Source of the DNA: JAHEGP01 sp963751595
GTDB taxonomy: Bacteria > Pseudomonadota > Gammaproteobacteria > Pseudomonadales > JAHEGP01
Direction: 5' to 3'
DNA: 64,000 bases
Assembly: GCA_963751595.1 (NCBI GenBank)
Contig: CAVVVC010000006.1
Location: 62,001 to 126,000 of the forward strand
The notes under the pieces are model-generated. The model saw nothing but the letters and a program-made list of their open reading frames with translations. It ran no database searches and was not told where the DNA came from. The first letter of the stretch is position 1. Each line of letters begins with the position of its first letter. Position numbers and translations under genes: made by a program. Shown one piece after another: positions 8,761 to 17,941 of the stretch.

Positions 8761-9625
8761 TTTTCTCAATCGCGGCGGCAAGCGCCAACTGGCGCTTCGC
8801 CTCCTCGTAGTGGAGGATTTCAACCAGTTTGCCATCGACTACGACCACGCCCTTGCCCTCGCTCTCGGCCTGCTGCCAACCCGCGATAAGCTTGTGTGCC
8901 GCCGCAAGCTCCTGTTCAGAAATACCGAAGGCCGCGTTGGCTGCCGCGATTTGCTTGGGGTGGATCAGGCTTTTGCCGTCAAAGCCCAGGTCGCGGCCCT
9001 GTTCGCAGGCCGCCTCGTAGCCGGGGGCATCATCCAGGTCGAGGTGCACACCGTCAATGATCTCAAGCCCGTTGGCCCGTGCAGCCAGCACGCAGAGGTT
9101 AAGCGCGCCGATAAAGCCCAGTCGCTCCGGGGTATGCCGCACCCGGGTTTCCTTGGCGAGGTCTGAAGTCCCCATGACGATGCCCCGCAGCCGCGGGTGG
9201 GCCGCGGCAATCTCGCGAATGTTGAGAATACACAGGGGCGTTTCCGCCATAATCCAGAACTCAACGGAGTCGGGACAGCCGGCGTCCTCGAACGCATCAA
9301 TGGCCTCCACCACATCCGCCACCGTTGACACTTTCGGAATCAGCACGGCATCGGGGGGGGTGGGAGCGGCACTGACAGCGGCCACATCATCTGCCCCCCA
9401 GGGCGTATCCAGCCCGTTGATGCGCACCATCAGCTCGCGCCCGCCATAGCCGCCCCCGGCAACCGCGGCCACTATCTGCTCCCGCGCCACAGACTTTGCA
9501 TCCGGCGAGACCGCATCTTCCATATCGAGGATCAAGCCGTCCGCAGGCAAGGACTTTGCCTTCTCCAGGGCTCTCGGGTTGGAACCGGGCATATAAAGGA
9601 CTGAGCGTCGGGGTCGAATGGTCAT
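8747..9625 (-). CDS. (3S)-malyl-CoA thioesterase-like CitE family protein (Mcl2 candidate)
   Basis: 292 residues of the HpcH/HpaI aldolase/citrate lyase beta fold, close to the usual length of Mcl2. Visible motifs are RSVLYMPGS at the N terminus (CoA side), LDMEDAV at 33-39 (metal-binding Glu/Asp), VRINGLDTPWG, MGTSDLAKE, and the C-terminal DGKSLIHPKQ and VVDGKLVE. These read very like the Rhodobacter Mcl2 sequence I remember. Mcl2 hydrolyses (3S)-malyl-CoA to malate and CoA, the last step of the ethylmalonyl-CoA pathway. An AGGA ribosome site precedes ATG at 9625. The gene diverges from the mcd-ecm run. A run of eight G at 9353-9360 lies inside it. It could instead be a citramalyl-CoA lyase-like enzyme. 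Confidence 0.75.
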   Translation of the reverse strand: MTIRPRRSVLYMPGSNPRALEKAKSLPADGLILDMEDAVSPDAKSVAREQIVAAVAGGGYGGRELMVRINGLDTPWGADDVAAVSAAPTPPDAVLIPKVSTVADVVEAIDAFEDAGCPDSVEFWIMAETPLCILNIREIAAAHPRLRGIVMGTSDLAKETRVRHTPERLGFIGALNLCVLAARANGLEIIDGVHLDLDDAPGYEAACEQGRDLGFDGKSLIHPKQIAAANAAFGISEQELAAAHKLIAGWQQAESEGKGVVVVDGKLVEILHYEEAKRQLALAAAIEKINAP

Positions 9626-9811
9626 AACGTTATCCTGCTAAGTTCGAGTCCGCGGCATTATACAGAAGTCACGAGACTCCGGGTAAGTCCGCCGAGTCCG
9701 GTAATTCGCAACTATCGCCAGTGTGAAAGATCGTTTTTCGCCCTCGGCTCGTAAGACACTGTCGGAAAAAAGAAACGAAAAACACGCGATGCACCGGCGG
9801 TCTCGAACCAT

Positions 9812-9817
9812 TATAAT
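9812..9817 (+). promoter_or_regulatory. Candidate -10 box for the ethylmalonyl-CoA run
   Basis: The intergenic stretch 9626-9902 separates the two divergent arms of the pathway cluster. It holds a perfect TATAAT at 9812-9817, 85 bases before the dehydrogenase start. No good -35 lies 16-18 bases upstream, which would fit activator dependence. An 8-bp inverted repeat, GTTTTTCG (9733-9740) and CGAAAAAC (9776-9783), lies just upstream; it may be a regulator site or chance. Confidence 0.4.
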
Positions 9818-9902
9818 GCTGTGGCAACGGCCCAGAGTCGATGGTAGCCTGCCTCCCCAACGCGACTTCCCGCCCGAAATCAGCCAACAACCAGGAGCGA
9901 AC

Positions 9903-11609
9903 ATGACTGGAACCGTGATCGATAATGATCAACTACTTAAACAGGCCGAAGCTGCACTGGAGCAGGCCCAGGCGCTTGTAGAGGCGTCGCTGTCCGACCT
10001 GCGCGCACGCAGCCTCGACGGAGAGAAGGTCTCGCCGGCAAAACTCGACCAGCACCAGCTGGTTTCCTACGAGCTGGCACTGTGCGCTTCCGAAGCCGCG
10101 GCTGCACGGTTTATGCTCGATTACGCCCGGGAGTTACACAGCACGGCCGGTAGCGCCAGCGGATCGGTGCGATTTGAGGATCGCCTGGCTGCCCTGTTCT
10201 GCGCCGAGGCGGTCAACTCGATTGCCGCCAGACTGCGGGCCCGGCCCGCCGATTTCGGGCTTGGTGACGCCGCCATCACCACCGCGCTGGGTGAAACAGC
10301 CGTGGTCAACTTCCTCGCCCAGCAACTCAACGCCGGCAATATCGCCACAGTGGGCCAGCAGGCCTGCGAGCGAGGCGGCGATCTTGGCGCCGACCTGCTG
10401 GACGACGACCACCTGATGATGCGCGACAGCTTCCGTCGTTTCGCCGATGACGTGGTGATGCCGCTAGCCGAGGAGGTCCACCGGGAAGACCTGATCATCC
10501 CCGCGGAAATCCTCGATGCACTGCGCGAAATGGGTTGTTTCGGCCTGTCGATACCCGCCGCTTACGGTGGTATCCAGGACGACGAGCACGAAGACAACAT
10601 GGGTATGATCATCGTCACCGAGGAGCTTTCCAGAGGCTCCCTGGGCGCTGCCGGCAGCCTGATTACCCGGCCGGAGATACTCGCACGAGCCCTGAAGAAA
10701 GGTGGCACCGAAGAGCAAAAGCAGTACTGGCTTCCAAAACTGGCGGCGGGTGATCCGCTTTGCGCGGTTGCCGTCACCGAACCCAACTACGGCTCAGACG
10801 TCGCCGGGGTCAGACTGAAAGCGACTCGCACCGAAGGGGGCTGGCTGCTCAACGGCGCCAAGACCTGGTGCACCTTCGGCGGCAAGGCCGGGGTGCTGTT
10901 GGTGCTGGCGCGCACCAACCCCGATCTCGCCGCCAAGCACAAGGGCCTGTCCACCTTCCTGCTGGAAAAACCCGTCTACGAGGGCCACGATTTCGAATTT
11001 GAGCAGGAGGGGGGCGGCAAGCTGACCGGGCGGGCCATCGCCACTATCGGCTACCGTGGAATGCACTCGTTCGACCTGTTCTTCGATAACGTCTTCGTGC
11101 CCGAGGGCAACATGCTCGGTGGCCCCGAGGGCGAGGGCAAGGGTTTCTACTACACCATGGCCGGTTTCGCCGGCGGCAGGATCCAGACCGCTGCCCGGGC
11201 CGTGGGCGTCATGCAGGCAGCTTTCGAACGCTCGATTACCTACGCCAAGGACCGCGTGGTATTCCAGCACCCCATCGCGGATTACCAGCTCACCCAGGTG
11301 AAACTGGCTCGCATGGCTGCCCATCTCGCCGCCTGTCGCCAGTTCACCTTTGGGGTGGCCAAGCTGATGGACCAGGGTGAAGGCGATATGGAGGCCAGCA
11401 TGGTGAAACTACTGGCGAGCAAAACCGCCGAATGGGTTACCCGTGAGGCGCTGCAAATCCATGGTGGTATGGGCTATGCAGAGGAAACGCCCACCAGCCG
11501 CTACTTCGTCGACGCCCGGGTGCTCTCCATATTCGAGGGTGCCGAGGAGACCCTGGCGCTCAAGGTCATCATCAAAACGTTGCTGGATAATCTGCCCAGC
11601 CAGGCCTGA
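9903..11609 (+). CDS. (2S)-methylsuccinyl-CoA dehydrogenase (Mcd candidate)
   Basis: 568 residues. This is an acyl-CoA dehydrogenase fold with an N-terminal extension of about 160 residues, the feature that separates Mcd from ordinary 380-residue acyl-CoA dehydrogenases. Motifs: TEPNYGSD (FAD/substrate side), TYAKDRVVFQ, QIHGGMGYAEE and FEGAEE near the C terminus, where the catalytic Glu is expected. Mcd oxidises methylsuccinyl-CoA to mesaconyl-CoA using FAD and electron-transfer flavoprotein. The open frame begins 60 codons earlier, but ATG at 9903 has an AGGAG site 8 bases upstream, and the extra N-terminal residues look non-coding. It is the first gene of a seven-gene plus-strand run, 12 bases before the hydratase gene. 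Confidence 0.85.
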   Translation: MTGTVIDNDQLLKQAEAALEQAQALVEASLSDLRARSLDGEKVSPAKLDQHQLVSYELALCASEAAAARFMLDYARELHSTAGSASGSVRFEDRLAALFCAEAVNSIAARLRARPADFGLGDAAITTALGETAVVNFLAQQLNAGNIATVGQQACERGGDLGADLLDDDHLMMRDSFRRFADDVVMPLAEEVHREDLIIPAEILDALREMGCFGLSIPAAYGGIQDDEHEDNMGMIIVTEELSRGSLGAAGSLITRPEILARALKKGGTEEQKQYWLPKLAAGDPLCAVAVTEPNYGSDVAGVRLKATRTEGGWLLNGAKTWCTFGGKAGVLLVLARTNPDLAAKHKGLSTFLLEKPVYEGHDFEFEQEGGGKLTGRAIATIGYRGMHSFDLFFDNVFVPEGNMLGGPEGEGKGFYYTMAGFAGGRIQTAARAVGVMQAAFERSITYAKDRVVFQHPIADYQLTQVKLARMAAHLAACRQFTFGVAKLMDQGEGDMEASMVKLLASKTAEWVTREALQIHGGMGYAEETPTSRYFVDARVLSIFEGAEETLALKVIIKTLLDNLPSQA

Positions 11610-11621
11610 GGAGTCATTGCC

Positions 11622-12794
11622 ATGCCCATATCCCTGCAACTGGCACCCCAGCCCGAACTGGCCGTTGATATCGAGGTCGACCTGGGCCGGGTACGTCAAC
11701 CCCAGTACGGCCGCTACCTGGACGAGTGCAACCCCGGCCAGGTTTTTGTTCATCCCCGGGGTTACAGCTTCGAGGCCGGCAATATGTCGGCCTTTGCCCG
11801 CACTTATATGCAGGCCAACCCGCTCTACCTCAATGCCGACTACGCCCGCGCCCATGGCTTTGCCGATCTGTTAGCCAGCCCACAAATGGTGTTTAACGTC
11901 ACCCTGTCCCTGGGCGTGCAGAACGACTCGGAAAAAGCCATCGCTAACCTGGGTTACTACGACGTCCAGTTTTTGCAACCGGTCTACCCCGGCGATACCC
12001 TGCACGCCTTCACCCGGGTGCTGGAGCGCAAGGAGCGTGGCGGCGACAAACCCGGGATCGTCAGGATCCGCACGGTGGGTGTCAACCAGCGGGGGGTGAT
12101 CGTGCTGCAGTACGAACGCAAGATTATGGTGGGCGTACGCGGCGACCGCTTGCCGACCACCCCCGCACCCGAGAACCCGGTGGAATTTCCCTGGCTGGAT
12201 GCTCCGACCCTCGAACTCCCCGTCACCGCAGCGCACGAGCTTGCCAGTCTGACCGGGCCAAACACCTACTGGGAAGATTTCCAGCCGGGTGATGTGATCG
12301 TGCACGCCAACGGACGTACCATTACCGAAGAGCACATGGCCCTGACCTATGCGGTGGGTAATAGCCACCCGTTACATTTCGACCGGGTCTTCAGCAGCGG
12401 CCTGGCGGGCAAGATGAGCGGCGAACCGATCGTCTACGGTGGTCTGGTCTTTGCGTGGCTGGATGGTCTGGCCAGTCGTGACGTCAGCGAAAACGCCGTC
12501 TGGGAACTGGGATTCACCGAGGGTTACCATACCCAGCCCGCAGTAGCAGGGGACACAGTCGGCGCTCTCTCGCGGGTGCTGGCCAGCGAACCCCTGCCTG
12601 GCTCTGATGAACTGGGTATCGTCACGCTGCAGTTGATCGGTGTGAAAAACGTGGCGGCAGCGGCTGCCCTGAAGACCCATGGCGCCGACCTGTTCCTCAA
12701 GGAGGACAGCAAACGCGGCTTGGGCAAAGAAAAAATTAGCGATAAAATATTCGAAATCGAGCGCCGCCTGCTGATTAAGCGGCGCCCCTCATAA
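11622..12794 (+). CDS. MaoC-like mesaconyl-CoA hydratase (Mch candidate)
   Basis: 390 residues with two hot-dog halves. The first half carries ANLGYYDV, VYPGDTLHAFTRVLERKE and VGVNQRGVIVLQY, which follow the pattern of mesaconyl-C1-CoA hydratases. The second half begins at about residue 205 with YWEDFQPGDVIVH and includes ITEEHMALTYAVGNSHPLHFD, the MaoC-type active-site region. The expected reaction is mesaconyl-C1-CoA plus water to beta-methylmalyl-CoA. It is longer than the 343-354 residues I recall for known Mch, mainly through an N-terminal 30 residues and a basic C-terminal tail. A TGAGGAG ribosome site precedes ATG. Its position between Mcd and Ecm supports the call; another enoyl-CoA hydratase role is possible. 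Confidence 0.75.
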   Translation: MPISLQLAPQPELAVDIEVDLGRVRQPQYGRYLDECNPGQVFVHPRGYSFEAGNMSAFARTYMQANPLYLNADYARAHGFADLLASPQMVFNVTLSLGVQNDSEKAIANLGYYDVQFLQPVYPGDTLHAFTRVLERKERGGDKPGIVRIRTVGVNQRGVIVLQYERKIMVGVRGDRLPTTPAPENPVEFPWLDAPTLELPVTAAHELASLTGPNTYWEDFQPGDVIVHANGRTITEEHMALTYAVGNSHPLHFDRVFSSGLAGKMSGEPIVYGGLVFAWLDGLASRDVSENAVWELGFTEGYHTQPAVAGDTVGALSRVLASEPLPGSDELGIVTLQLIGVKNVAAAAALKTHGADLFLKEDSKRGLGKEKISDKIFEIERRLLIKRRPS

Positions 12795-12806
12795 AGGAAC
12801 CCCGAG

Positions 12807-14816
12807 ATGGCGACCAAGCCCGCTACCGCGGATCGACCGTGGTTGATGCGTACCTATTCCGGCCACAGCTCCGCCCGCGCATCCAACGAGCTCTACCGGA
12901 TGAACCTGTCCAAGGGCCAGACCGGCCTCTCAGTGGCCTTCGATCTGCCCACCCAGACCGGTTATGACTCCGACCACCCATTGGCCCGGGGAGAAGTCGG
13001 CAAGGTAGGCGTACCGATCTGCCACATCGGCGATATGGAAGCCCTGTTCGACCGCATTCCGCTGGACCAGATGAACACCTCGATGACGATCAACGCTACG
13101 GCGCCGTGGCTGCTGGCACTGTACGTGGCGACAGCCGAACGCCAGGGGGTCGATCCTGCGCAGCTCCAGGGCACCACCCAGAACGACATCCTCAAGGAAT
13201 ACCTTTCCCGCGGAACCTATATTTTCCCGCCCCAGCCCTCGGTGCGTCTGGTGACCGACGTGATCTCCTACACCGTGCAGAATATTCCCAAGTGGAACCC
13301 GACCAACGTCTGCAGTTACCACCTGCAGGAGGCCGGTGCGACGCCGATGCAGGAGCTGGCCTATGCCCTGTGCACCGCCACCACCATTCTCGATGCGGTG
13401 CGGGACTCCGGACAAATGGACGCCGATAGCTTTGAACGCGTGGTGGGCCGAATTTCATTCTTCGTCAATGCCGGCATTCGCTTTGTCGAGGAAACCTGCA
13501 AGATGCGCGCGTTCTGCTCGATGTGGGAAAAGCTGGTGGCCGAGCGCTACGGCGTCACCGATCCCAAGCTCAAACGCTTTCGCTACGGGGTGCAGGTCAA
13601 TTCGCTGGGACTCACCGAGTCCCAGCCAGAGAATAACGTCCAGCGCATCGTGCTCGAAATGTTAGCTGTCACGCTGTCGAAAAACGCCCGCGCCCGGGCT
13701 ATTCAGCTGCCGGCCTGGAATGAAGCCCTGGGCTTGCCGCGCCCCTGGGACCAGCAGTGGGCGCTGCGAATGCAACAGGTTCTGGCCTTCGAGACCGACC
13801 TGCTGGAATACGGCGATATCCTCGACGGATCGCCGGTGATCGAAGCCAAGGTCGCTGCACTGATGGAAGGCGCTGCGGCTGAAATGGAACAGGTCGCCAC
13901 CCAGGGCGGCATGGTGCCCGCCATCGAAAACGGCTACGTCAAGCGCGAGCTGGTCAAGAGCCACACCGAGCGCCTGCGTGCCATAGAAAGCGGCGATCTG
14001 AAAATTATCGGCGTCAACTGCTTTCAGCAAACCGCTGAATCGCCCCTGACCACCGGCACGGACAGCGGCATCATGAAGGTCGACAGCCAGGCCGAGCAGG
14101 ACCAGATCCGTGCGCTGCAGGCTTTTCGCGCCAAGCGCGACCAGGGCGAGGTGGAACGCACCCTGGCAGCACTGCGCGCAGCGGCCAGTAGCGATGCCAA
14201 TATCATGCCGGCGTCCATCGACTGCGCCCGCGCGGGGGTGACAACCGGCGAATGGAGTCAGGTGCTGCGGGATGTGTTCGGTGAATACCGTGCCCCCACT
14301 GGCATCGACATCTCCGGCAGCGTCCAGGGCCAGTCGGCGGCAGCCTCCGCGGTGCGTGAGCGGGTCAAGGAAACCGGCAGCGAGCTCGGTCGCCCGCTAC
14401 GCCTGTTGATCGGCAAGCCCGGCCTCGATGGTCACAGTAACGGCGCCGAACAGATTGCGGTCAAGGGACGCGATGTCGGTTATGAAATCGTCTACGAAGG
14501 GATTCGCCTGACGCCGGGCCAGATTGCCCGGGCGGCCCAGGAGGAAGGTGTCCATCTGATCGGGCTGTCGGTGCTCAGTGGCAGTCATATCGAACTGGCT
14601 GCCGATATCGCCAGGGAACTGCAGCAACTCGGACTGGAAGACCTGCCGATCATCATCGGCGGCATCATCCCCGAAGAAGATGCCGAGAAACTCAAGCAGC
14701 AGGGCATCGCCGCCATCTACACACCAAAGGATGTCGATATGAACGCCATCATGGCGGACATCCTCAATATCATCCGCCAGCGCAATGGGCTGGAAATCTA
14801 CAACGAGGCCGTTTGA
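12807..14816 (+). CDS. ecm: Ethylmalonyl-CoA mutase (Ecm)
   Basis: 669 residues, a one-chain B12-dependent acyl-CoA mutase (Rhodobacter Ecm is about 657). The substrate domain reads SKGQTGLSVAFDLPTQTGYD, then GEVGKVGVPICHIGDME and LPAWNEALGLPRPWDQQW, which matches the ethylmalonyl-CoA mutase clade rather than methylmalonyl-CoA mutase. The cobalamin domain occupies about 530-665, with the lower ligand H543 in DGHSNG and a later LSVLSGSH. It converts (2R)-ethylmalonyl-CoA to (2S)-methylsuccinyl-CoA, the diagnostic step of the ethylmalonyl-CoA pathway. An AAGGAA site lies before ATG, and the gene sits 12 bases after the hydratase gene and just ahead of its chaperone gene. Confidence 0.92.
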   Translation: MATKPATADRPWLMRTYSGHSSARASNELYRMNLSKGQTGLSVAFDLPTQTGYDSDHPLARGEVGKVGVPICHIGDMEALFDRIPLDQMNTSMTINATAPWLLALYVATAERQGVDPAQLQGTTQNDILKEYLSRGTYIFPPQPSVRLVTDVISYTVQNIPKWNPTNVCSYHLQEAGATPMQELAYALCTATTILDAVRDSGQMDADSFERVVGRISFFVNAGIRFVEETCKMRAFCSMWEKLVAERYGVTDPKLKRFRYGVQVNSLGLTESQPENNVQRIVLEMLAVTLSKNARARAIQLPAWNEALGLPRPWDQQWALRMQQVLAFETDLLEYGDILDGSPVIEAKVAALMEGAAAEMEQVATQGGMVPAIENGYVKRELVKSHTERLRAIESGDLKIIGVNCFQQTAESPLTTGTDSGIMKVDSQAEQDQIRALQAFRAKRDQGEVERTLAALRAAASSDANIMPASIDCARAGVTTGEWSQVLRDVFGEYRAPTGIDISGSVQGQSAAASAVRERVKETGSELGRPLRLLIGKPGLDGHSNGAEQIAVKGRDVGYEIVYEGIRLTPGQIARAAQEEGVHLIGLSVLSGSHIELAADIARELQQLGLEDLPIIIGGIIPEEDAEKLKQQGIAAIYTPKDVDMNAIMADILNIIRQRNGLEIYNEAV

Positions 14817-14820
14817 GGCC

Positions 14821-15807
14821 GTGAGCCCCAAGCTACCCGAGCCAGAGCACCTTGCGGCACAGGTGGCCGCCGGAGACCGCCCTGCCCTGGCGACGGCACT
14901 CAATCTACTGGATGATAAGCGCCCGGCGGCGCGGCGGGTAGCCTCCCGGGTGCTGGGTCTGTTGCCCAGTTACGGTGCAGCGGAAGAGTCACAGTTGATT
15001 GGCATCACCGGGCCGCCGGGGGCGGGCAAGTCGTCCCTCACTTCTGCTTTGATCGGGGTCTGGCGCCAGCGCGGCCAACGCGTTGGCGTGTTGGCGGTAG
15101 ACCCATCGAGTCCGATAAGCGGCGGCGCCCTGCTTGGCGACCGCCTGCGCATGAAAACCGGGATCGACGACGATGGCGTCTTTATCCGCTCGCTGGCCTG
15201 TCGTGGCGAACACGGCGGGCTCAGCGCCGAAGTCTGGCCCATGTGCCTGGCCATGCTTGCCAGTTGCGACATCACCGTGATCGAAACGGTCGGGGTTGGC
15301 CAGAGCGAAATCGATATCGCACGAATGAGTGACACCACCTGCTTCGTGGCCCAGCCGGGCTCGGGTGACAGCATCCAGTATCTCAAGGCCGGGATCATGG
15401 AAATTCCCCATGTGCTGGTGGTTAACAAGGAAGATATGGGCGCTGCTGCGCGCAGGACGCTCGCCGACCTGAAAGCCGCCGCCAGCCGCGAACATGACCC
15501 CGAGGACTGGTCAGCCCCGATCCTGTCGGTCAGCGCCACCCAGGGCACCGGCATCGTCAGGCTGGTGGAAACCCTCGACGCCCATCATGCCTGGCTGGCT
15601 CAGCGCAATCTGGTCGCGGCGCGCCGCCACCAATTCCAGGTTGAATGGGTGATCAAGCGCCTGCAGCAGGAATTCGGCAGCACCGGGATCGCGCTGCTGC
15701 GGGGCGACAAGCCAAACTATGACCACCTGCTCAAACCGGGGGATTCGGCCTTCGAGCAATACGAGCGTTTACGACAGCAACTGGCAGCGCGCTGGGATGC
15801 TGCCTGA
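14821..15807 (+). CDS. meaB: MeaB-type GTPase, chaperone of the B12 mutase
   Basis: 328 residues of the ArgK/MeaB G3E GTPase family. Walker A is GPPGAGKSS at 64-72, with DPSSPISGGALLGDR, VETVGVGQSE (switch/Walker B region) and VNKEDM (base recognition) following. MeaB proteins gate delivery of adenosylcobalamin to acyl-CoA mutases and protect them from inactivation. The ORF can be opened at ATG 14785 inside ecm, but I prefer GTG at 14821: it starts four bases after the ecm stop with a TTGAGG site upstream, and the extra 12 residues are unlike the family. Adjacency to ecm makes Ecm its likely partner. Confidence 0.9.
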   Translation: MSPKLPEPEHLAAQVAAGDRPALATALNLLDDKRPAARRVASRVLGLLPSYGAAEESQLIGITGPPGAGKSSLTSALIGVWRQRGQRVGVLAVDPSSPISGGALLGDRLRMKTGIDDDGVFIRSLACRGEHGGLSAEVWPMCLAMLASCDITVIETVGVGQSEIDIARMSDTTCFVAQPGSGDSIQYLKAGIMEIPHVLVVNKEDMGAAARRTLADLKAAASREHDPEDWSAPILSVSATQGTGIVRLVETLDAHHAWLAQRNLVAARRHQFQVEWVIKRLQQEFGSTGIALLRGDKPNYDHLLKPGDSAFEQYERLRQQLAARWDAA

Positions 15808-15872
15808 GCCACTTTTTCGCGGCGCCCGGCATGTCGCCGGCGCCACCCTATCCTGCTAAACGGGAGACCAAA

Positions 15873-16922
15873 ATGCGCAGCCCACGTGATTTTTTCAGAC
15901 CCCTTGCCATCGGGGCGCCGGCCCCACTCAGGGAGATACCGGTGCGGCCTTCCCGCATGATCCACTTTTTCGACCCCAGCAATCCACGCATGGCGGACAA
16001 AGCGCCGGGCATTGCCGCCAAGGTCGATATTCTGCTGGGCAATCTCGAAGATGCGGTGCCCATCGATCGCAAGGAGGCCGCACGGGAGGGCCTGGTGCAG
16101 ATCGCCCGGGACAACGATTTCGGCGATACCCAGCTCTGGACCCGGGTCAACAGCCTCGACAGCCCCTGGTTCCTGGACGATGTCACGCGCCTGGTCAGTG
16201 AAGTCGGCGCCAAGATCGACGTGATTATGCTGCCAAAGGTAGAGGGCCCCTGGGATATCCACTATGTCGACCAGTTGCTGGCGCAGCTCGAAGCGAAAGC
16301 CGGTCTGCAGCGCCCCATTCTTTTGCATTGCATCCTTGAAACCGCGTTGGGGGTTGCCAATGTCGAGGAGATCGCCAATGCCAGCCCCCGAATCCAGGGC
16401 ATGAGCCTGGGACCGGCGGATCTGGCCGCGTCCCGACGCATGAAAACCACCCGTGTCGGGGGCGGCCATCCTAGCTATCTGGTCCGCAACGACCCGGACC
16501 CGGACAATCCCGAAGCCAGCCGGGCAACCTACCAGCAGGACCTGTGGCACTACACGATTGGGCGTATGGTCGATGCCTGTGCAGGGGTAGGCGCCCTTGC
16601 CTTCTATGGCCCGTTTGGGGCTATTGACGACCCGGTGGCCTGCGAGGATCAATTCCGCAATGCCTTCCTCATGGGCTGTGTGGGCACCTGGTCACTCCAT
16701 CCCAGCCAGATCGAAATCGCCAAGCGCGTGTTCAGCCCGCCCCCCGATGAAGTGGCCTGGGCGAAGCGTGTCCTTGAAGCCATGCCCGACGGTAGCGGCG
16801 CGGTAATGCTCGATGGCAAGATGCAGGACGATGCCACCTGGAAGCAGTGCAAGGTGATGGTCGACCTGGCGCGCCTGATCGCGGAGAAAGACCCCGATTT
16901 GCGCGAACTCTACGGGTTCTGA
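15873..16922 (+). CDS. Malyl-CoA / beta-methylmalyl-CoA lyase of the Chloroflexus type
   Basis: 349 residues from ATG 15873 (GGGAG site); an upstream ATG at 15831 adds 14 residues unlike the family. From memory, long segments match the Chloroflexus malyl/beta-methylmalyl/citramalyl-CoA lyase (348 residues): PLAIGAP, RPSRMIHFF, GNLEDAVP (metal ligands), IMLPKVEGPWDIH, ILETALG (Glu ligand), GPADLAASR, TRVGGGHP, QQDLWHYTI and DGKMQDDATWKQ. It should cleave beta-methylmalyl-CoA to propionyl-CoA and glyoxylate, and join or cleave malyl-CoA. Alphaproteobacterial Mcl1 enzymes are shorter and start differently, so this member of the pathway seems to come from another lineage. It follows meaB after 65 bases. 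Confidence 0.88.
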   Translation: MRSPRDFFRPLAIGAPAPLREIPVRPSRMIHFFDPSNPRMADKAPGIAAKVDILLGNLEDAVPIDRKEAAREGLVQIARDNDFGDTQLWTRVNSLDSPWFLDDVTRLVSEVGAKIDVIMLPKVEGPWDIHYVDQLLAQLEAKAGLQRPILLHCILETALGVANVEEIANASPRIQGMSLGPADLAASRRMKTTRVGGGHPSYLVRNDPDPDNPEASRATYQQDLWHYTIGRMVDACAGVGALAFYGPFGAIDDPVACEDQFRNAFLMGCVGTWSLHPSQIEIAKRVFSPPPDEVAWAKRVLEAMPDGSGAVMLDGKMQDDATWKQCKVMVDLARLIAEKDPDLRELYGF

Positions 16923-16942
16923 AAAGCCAAAGGGGCAAATTG

Positions 16943-17932
16943 ATGCGCTACGTTGACCTTCCCGAGTTTGGTGATGCAGACCTGATGCGGCTGGCAGAAT
17001 CCGAGCGCCCGGCACCCGCGGCCCACGAGGTGCTGATTCGTGTGATTGCAGCCGGGGTCAATCGGCCGGATGTCATCCAGCGCCAGGGTTTCTACCCCGC
17101 GCCCCCGGATGCGTCGCCGGTACTCGGGCTTGAGGTGGCCGGCGAGATTGCCGCAGTCGGAGCCGACGTCAGTGAATGGCAAGTCGGAGACAGGGTTTGC
17201 GCCCTGGTCAACGGTGGCGGCTACGCCGAATATGCCCTGGCCCCGGCGGCGCAATGCCTGCCAGTACCACCTGGCCTGGACATGGTGCAAGCGGCGGCGC
17301 TGCCCGAAACCTTTTTCACCGTCTGGAGCAATGTATTCCAGCGCTGCAACTTGCAGGCAGGCGAAACCCTGCTGGTGCATGGGGGGGCCAGCGGCATTGG
17401 CACCACCGCTATCCAGTTGGCCCGCGCCTTCGGTGCCCGGGTGTTCGCCACCGTGGGCAGCGACGAAAAGAAGGCCGCCTGCGAACAACTGGGAGCCGAG
17501 CTCGCCATCAACTACCGCTGTGACGATTTCTACAGCGTTCTCAAGGAGCGGCTGGGCAAACGCGGAGTCGACGTAACCCTGGATATCGTCGGTGGCGAGT
17601 ACATTGAAAAAAATATCAAGCTGGCCGCGGTCGAGGGTCGCATCGTGAATATCGCGTTTTTGCAGGGCTCCGTGGCAGAAGTGAACTTTATGCCAATGAT
17701 GCTCAAGCGCCTGACCCTTACTGGATCGACGCTGCGCCCCCAATCCGAGTCAGAGAAAGCGGCGATCGCGAAGCTGTTGCTCGAAAAGGTCTGGCCACTG
17801 CTCGAAGCGGGCAAGATTGCCCCGGTGATCGCCGCGACGTTCGGGCTTGAACAGGTAGCCGACGCGCACCGCCTGATGGAGAGCAACCAGGTGATTGGCA
17901 AGATCGTGCTGCGGGTCGGCGATGCCGCATAG
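16943..17932 (+). CDS. NAD(P)H quinone oxidoreductase, PIG3 family
   Basis: 329 residues of the zinc-free medium-chain dehydrogenase/reductase superfamily. The N-terminal GroES-like part carries AGVNRPDVIQRQGFYP, and the Rossmann part GGASGIGTTAIQLA near residue 150. It likely reduces quinones or other activated C=C bonds with NADPH. ATG at 16943 has an AGGGG site 7 bases upstream and lies 20 bases after the lyase stop. The role beside the CoA pathway is unclear. It belongs to the same superfamily as crotonyl-CoA carboxylase/reductase but is about 100 residues shorter and matches PIG3 enzymes, so it is not taken to be Ccr. Confidence 0.8.
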   Translation: MRYVDLPEFGDADLMRLAESERPAPAAHEVLIRVIAAGVNRPDVIQRQGFYPAPPDASPVLGLEVAGEIAAVGADVSEWQVGDRVCALVNGGGYAEYALAPAAQCLPVPPGLDMVQAAALPETFFTVWSNVFQRCNLQAGETLLVHGGASGIGTTAIQLARAFGARVFATVGSDEKKAACEQLGAELAINYRCDDFYSVLKERLGKRGVDVTLDIVGGEYIEKNIKLAAVEGRIVNIAFLQGSVAEVNFMPMMLKRLTLTGSTLRPQSESEKAAIAKLLLEKVWPLLEAGKIAPVIAATFGLEQVADAHRLMESNQVIGKIVLRVGDAA

Positions 17933-17941
17933 CCCGGCAGG

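Noticed and set aside
9353..9360. Phase-variable G8 tract in the Mcl2-like gene; also G10 at 47483-47492
   Set aside because: Eight bases in the middle of a housekeeping-type enzyme is weak evidence of phase variation, and the G10 tract is intergenic with no promoter in view.
12807..14816. Methylmalonyl-CoA mutase
   Set aside because: The one-chain length, the N-terminal substrate-domain motifs and the Mcd/Mch neighbours fit ethylmalonyl-CoA mutase better.
16943..17932. The missing crotonyl-CoA carboxylase/reductase
   Set aside because: The protein is in the same superfamily, but at 329 residues it is too short and its motifs are those of PIG3 quinone oxidoreductases.
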